From: Caccocola sp964450835
GTDB taxonomy: Bacteria; Synergistota; Synergistia; Synergistales; Synergistaceae
DNA length: 15,723 bases
Direction: 5' to 3'
NCBI GenBank assembly: GCA_964450835.1
Contig: CAYVEQ010000037.1
Coordinates: 1-15,723 of the forward strand
A program made the translations under genes and the position numbers. The number at the start of each line of letters is the position of its first letter. The stretch's first letter is position 1. Positions 14,101 through 15,723 of the stretch are shown one piece after another. The notes below the pieces were generated by a model. The model saw nothing but the letters and a program-made list of their open reading frames with translations. It searched no databases and had not been told where the DNA came from.

Positions 14101-14329
14101 AAATCTCTTCAACGACGTCCGTAACAAGCGGGCGGATATAGACAACGTCCGCGACGGAATTATCGGTCTGTATCGTTGCCGGGTTGCTGTTTAACAGAAT
14201 AACGCTGCAGCCCTCTTCCTTGAGGGCGCGGCATGCCTGCGTGCCAGCGTAGTCAAATTCCGCGGCCTGGCCGATTTTTATGGGGCCGGAGCCGAGCACA
14301 AGTACTTTCTTTACAGTCGCGTCTCTCAT
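11192..14329 (-). CDS. carB: Carbamoyl-phosphate synthase large subunit
   Basis: CarB uses ammonia channelled from CarA, bicarbonate and two ATP to make carbamoyl phosphate for arginine and pyrimidine synthesis. The 1045-residue product has both duplicated ATP-grasp halves: GSGPIKIGQAAEFDYAGTQA near residue 13 with NPRASRSSALASKATG in the first, and GSGPIRIAQGVEFDYC near 560 with NPRASRTVPIASK in the second. Between them lies the YREVDGCAGEF oligomerisation segment. The last 110 residues or so form the MGS-like allosteric domain (GRILMSIADSEKS to WDLVLNIPGG), shorter than in E. coli, whose protein is 1073 long. The ATG at 14329 follows the carA stop by one base, with GGGAG 8 nt upstream inside carA codons, so the subunits are translationally coupled. 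Confidence 0.98.
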   Translation of the reverse strand: MRDATVKKVLVLGSGPIKIGQAAEFDYAGTQACRALKEEGCSVILLNSNPATIQTDNSVADVVYIRPLVTDVVEEILKEHAPDGVVATLGGQTGLNLCMECERLGVWKRHKCRVLGTQPEAVERAEAREPFRRAMLGAGQPIIASRGISSVAGAQEFALHTPLPLILRPDFTLGGSGNSVVRDIENLVVQTEDALAASPVGRALIERYLEGWHEFEIEVVRDCAGNALAVCGMENIDPMGVHTGDSVVVSPTLTLTDSEWQMLRTAALRIVETLDIRGACNVQFALAPDGSEYYVIEVNPRASRSSALASKATGYPIARMAAKIALGLELTEMANPVTGAGSALSEPALDYVAVKVPSWPFDSFPQADFTIGPRMKATGEVLAIGTNFAQALTKAWRSVARGKTLPDRNLRTWETRKLWDQVNRPTHLRLDAITELLRRSSATVDEIARRTHIRRYFVEQLNDIQLAEKYLEEDGAVNGNVASAAIKGFTASQIARAAGLDEKEARTLIEKEGCAAGYREVDGCAGEFPSGSGYYYGAPGVGDDPHEDHEGGVVVLGSGPIRIAQGVEFDYCCVKAVEALRRRGVRAIMMNVNPETVSTDHDISDALYLEPLTVDDAMPVLAREKASGVFACFGGQTSLRLGLDLAARGVKLLGAGADVIEAAEDRGQFSRLLERIGVPEPKGVDVASVAEAVEAANRLGYPLMVRPSFVIGGVAMRSVYDEKSLLSVLKEAFDAVPGQKVMVDQFLAGREFECDALCDGGDVLIPGIFEHIDPAGIHSGDSIAVFPSFSLTKEQQDEVLAFVSTISRELNVHGLMNIQFVLRGGTFWIIEANPRASRTVPIASKISGLPLVDIAVGLALGEKLADMPYGTGLYPESGIWGVKVPVFSNDKLPGLDPKLGPRMMSTGESLGMADNLSTAIMEGLRGSGWTPPQAGRILMSIADSEKSEAMPVAALFKQLGWEVEATAGTAAYLKKWGIEAGCVERENLVKRLRSGGWDLVLNIPGGNERHIADGTLIRRHACSAGIPCLHSISAAWAVAAGLGRR

Positions 14330-14330
14330 G

Positions 14331-15389
14331 TTAATTTCTCCCCTGACGCGCCGCTTTCATGCGGTCGATAAAATTGTCGAAAATGTAGGCCGCGTCCTCC
14401 GGCCCAGGAGAGGCCTCGGGGTGAAACTGCACAGACATCGCGTCAAAACGCCTGTGGCGCAGCCCCTCGACAGTGCCGTCGCCGAGATGTTTGTAGGCGA
14501 CCTCAAGCTCCGTCGCCGCGAGACTTGCCGCGTCGACCGCGTACTGGTGGTTCTGGCTCGTCAGAAGCCCGCGCCCCGTGGCCAAATCCATGACAGGCTG
14601 ATTCGCCCCCCTGTGGCCGAAAGAGAGCTTCTTCGTCTTTCCGCCGCAGGCCATGGCGAGCAGCTGATTGCCGAGACAGACGCCAAGCAGAGGCAGCCTG
14701 CCGAGAAGCTTCGCGGCCTCAGCCGCCTCGCGCTCAAGCACCGCCGGGTCGCCGGGGCCGTTGCTTAGCAGAACGCCGTCGGCTCCGCTTGAAAGCACCG
14801 CCTCCGCCGCTGCGTCGTGCGGAAAGCGGATAACGCGGCAGCCGCGGCGCTCCATACTTCTGATGATATTCTCTTTAATGCCGTAGTCCATAACGGCGAG
14901 AGTCAGATCTCCGCATCCGCTCACCTCCGGCTCGCGGCACGACACCTCACTGACGAGAGTCGGACGCAGCACAGTAAGAGAGGGCGGGGCCGGGACGACA
15001 TCAATGCGTCCCATCATCGAGCCGACCTCGCGTATTTTCAGAATCAGCCCGCGCGTATCTATATCCCGTATCACCGGGCGGCCGTTCTCCTCCATCCACT
15101 CGTGTAAACTCTCAAAGCGCCCGCATTCAGTTTCGTCAAGGCGCGTCATGAGAGCGGCGCTCGCCCAGACGCGGCGGCTTTCGAGATTTTCCCTGTCTAT
15201 TCCGTAAATTCCGACGGGCGGAAAAGCGAAAACTATAATCTGGCCGTTATACGACGGGTCGGTCAGAGTCTGCGGATAGCCGCACGAGGCCGTAGTGAAA
15301 ACGACCTCGCCCTCTACGGGGCCATCAAGCCGTCCGCGCCCGCGCCATACGGAACCGTCGCTCAGCGTAAGATAAACAAAGTCCCCCAT
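14331..15389 (-). CDS. carA: Carbamoyl-phosphate synthase small (glutaminase) subunit
   Basis: CarA hydrolyses glutamine and passes ammonia to CarB. The 352-residue product has the N-terminal CPSase domain (GYPQTLTDPSYNGQI at 37-51; DTRGL at 111-115) and a class I glutamine amidotransferase domain: SNGPGDP at 209-215, nucleophile C238 in GVCLGNQLLA, and the His/Glu pair H323 and E325 in FHPEASPGP. The residue usually His in GxCLGHQ is Asn (N241). The ATG at 15389 has AGAGGGAG 10 nt upstream. The gene heads the carAB operon. No pyrimidine-type attenuator or PyrR site is recognisable in its roughly 87-nt leader. Confidence 0.97.
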   Translation of the reverse strand: MGDFVYLTLSDGSVWRGRGRLDGPVEGEVVFTTASCGYPQTLTDPSYNGQIIVFAFPPVGIYGIDRENLESRRVWASAALMTRLDETECGRFESLHEWMEENGRPVIRDIDTRGLILKIREVGSMMGRIDVVPAPPSLTVLRPTLVSEVSCREPEVSGCGDLTLAVMDYGIKENIIRSMERRGCRVIRFPHDAAAEAVLSSGADGVLLSNGPGDPAVLEREAAEAAKLLGRLPLLGVCLGNQLLAMACGGKTKKLSFGHRGANQPVMDLATGRGLLTSQNHQYAVDAASLAATELEVAYKHLGDGTVEGLRHRRFDAMSVQFHPEASPGPEDAAYIFDNFIDRMKAARQGRN

Positions 15390-15482
15390 ACAGTACGTAC
15401 TCCCTCTTACAAAATTCTAAAAATGAACCTGAACTATTTTTCTGTTGTAATTCAGATTTCACCCCGCGTTCAGTATCAGTAT

Positions 15483-15510
15483 ATTATATCCGCGCGAAAG
15501 AAAACGTCAA
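15483..15510 (-). promoter_or_regulatory. carAB promoter and short leader
   Basis: TTGACG (15510-15505), a 16-nt spacer and a consensus TATAAT (15488-15483) on the minus strand predict a start near 15476. The leader of about 87 nt (15476-15390) contains a weak 5-bp inverted repeat (15429-15433 with 15451-15455) but no terminator, T-box or riboswitch that I can recognise. Confidence 0.78.
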
Positions 15511-15538
15511 GACCCGGAGCTATATTTTTCCCGCCGCA

Positions 15539-15560
15539 ATGCAAATTCAACCGATTGCAT
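15539..15560. repeat. Inverted repeat ATGCAA-N10-TTGCAT
   Basis: A perfect 6-bp inverted repeat (15539-15544 and 15555-15560) lies about 30 bases upstream of the carAB -35 box. It could be a regulator site or a small hairpin. No factor can be named. Confidence 0.35.
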
Positions 15561-15579
15561 AAAAACATCGCCTCTAAAG

Positions 15580-15626
15580 AAAAACCCCGGCCGCGTGCCG
15601 CGCTGAGTGACAAAAGATCGGCCGAG
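15580..15626 (-). terminator. Terminator-like hairpin upstream of the carAB promoter
   Basis: On the minus strand CTCGGCCG (15626-15619) can pair with CGGCCGGG (15593-15586), closing a 25-nt loop, and is followed by five T (15584-15580). There is no minus-strand gene between it and the right edge, so it may end a short transcript or be coincidental in GC-rich DNA. Confidence 0.35.
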
Positions 15627-15723
15627 CCCAGCCCCACCTTGCTCCGGCGCGCGAAACACCGCTGCAGCCGCCGCCCCGCTTGAGCTTATAATAGAATCGG
15701 CAACACGGCGACGAGAGGGGAAG

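Larger units (their letters stand above)
15511..15723 (+). other. Divergent intergenic region with expression signals of an off-window gene
   Basis: Between the carAB promoter and the right edge no credible gene is seen. Near the edge, TATAAT (15687-15692) without a good -35, and AGAGGGGA (15714-15721), look like the -10 and ribosome-binding site of a plus-strand gene beginning just outside the window. The small open frame spanning 15423-15683 crosses the carAB promoter, has no ribosome site and has atypical composition, so it is not called. Confidence 0.5.

Noticed and set aside
15423..15683. Plus-strand open frame of 86 codons at the right end
   Set aside because: It spans the carAB promoter and leader, has no ribosome site, and its composition is unlike a protein.
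1..15723. CRISPR arrays, insertion sequences, prophage, attachment sites or defence genes
   Set aside because: No regularly spaced direct repeats, transposase, integrase or known defence domains were seen. The tRNA genes show no duplicated 3' end suggesting an integrated element.

Overview
The window reads as a stretch of ordinary chromosome from a GC-rich, strictly bacterial genome with compact housekeeping operons and no phage, transposon or CRISPR signal. A T-box leader, a TPP riboswitch with an attenuator, a ThiW-type vitamin transporter and frequent TTG/GTG starts point to a Firmicutes-like or Synergistota-like bacterium. I favour a GC-rich Synergistota member, but that is an inference from gene style, not a search result.

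Layout, left to right. (1) 1-621: the end of a GntR/FadR-family repressor, cut by the window edge. (2) 645-2326: argG on the minus strand, converging on the regulator at a two-way terminator and preceded by a roughly 300-nt T-box leader with its own terminator and promoter. (3) 2367-3858: a two-gene minus-strand unit, M50 site-2-type protease then surE, with a clear promoter. (4) 3855-7568: a thiamine block. thiN (thiamine pyrophosphokinase) runs left. A TPP-riboswitch-controlled operon thiD-thiM-thiE-thiW runs right, and the two promoters share a 13-bp palindrome. (5) 7575-10133: coaE and a UvrD/PcrA-type helicase on the minus strand, with a 41-nt coding overlap. (6) 10183-10455: a tRNA-Ser(GCT)/tRNA-Arg(ACG) pair with promoter and terminator. 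(7) 10477-11177: an Lrp/AsnC regulator and the strong hairpin that ends the next operon. (8) 11192-15510: carA-carB on the minus strand with a consensus-like promoter. (9) 15511-15723: a divergent intergenic region whose right end carries a -10 element and ribosome-binding site for a gene lying outside the window.

The genes fit together as nitrogen/arginine metabolism (carAB supplies carbamoyl phosphate, argG makes argininosuccinate, an Lrp-type regulator lies beside them) and vitamin salvage. The thi operon phosphorylates the pyrimidine (ThiD) and thiazole (ThiM) moieties, couples them (ThiE) and probably imports a precursor (ThiW). ThiN converts imported thiamine directly to TPP. No thiC, thiG or thiL is seen here. 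The most noteworthy signals are regulatory: the argG T-box, which may read the very tRNA-Arg encoded 8 kb away; the back-to-back thi promoters; and the riboswitch attenuator. I found no clearly novel protein system.
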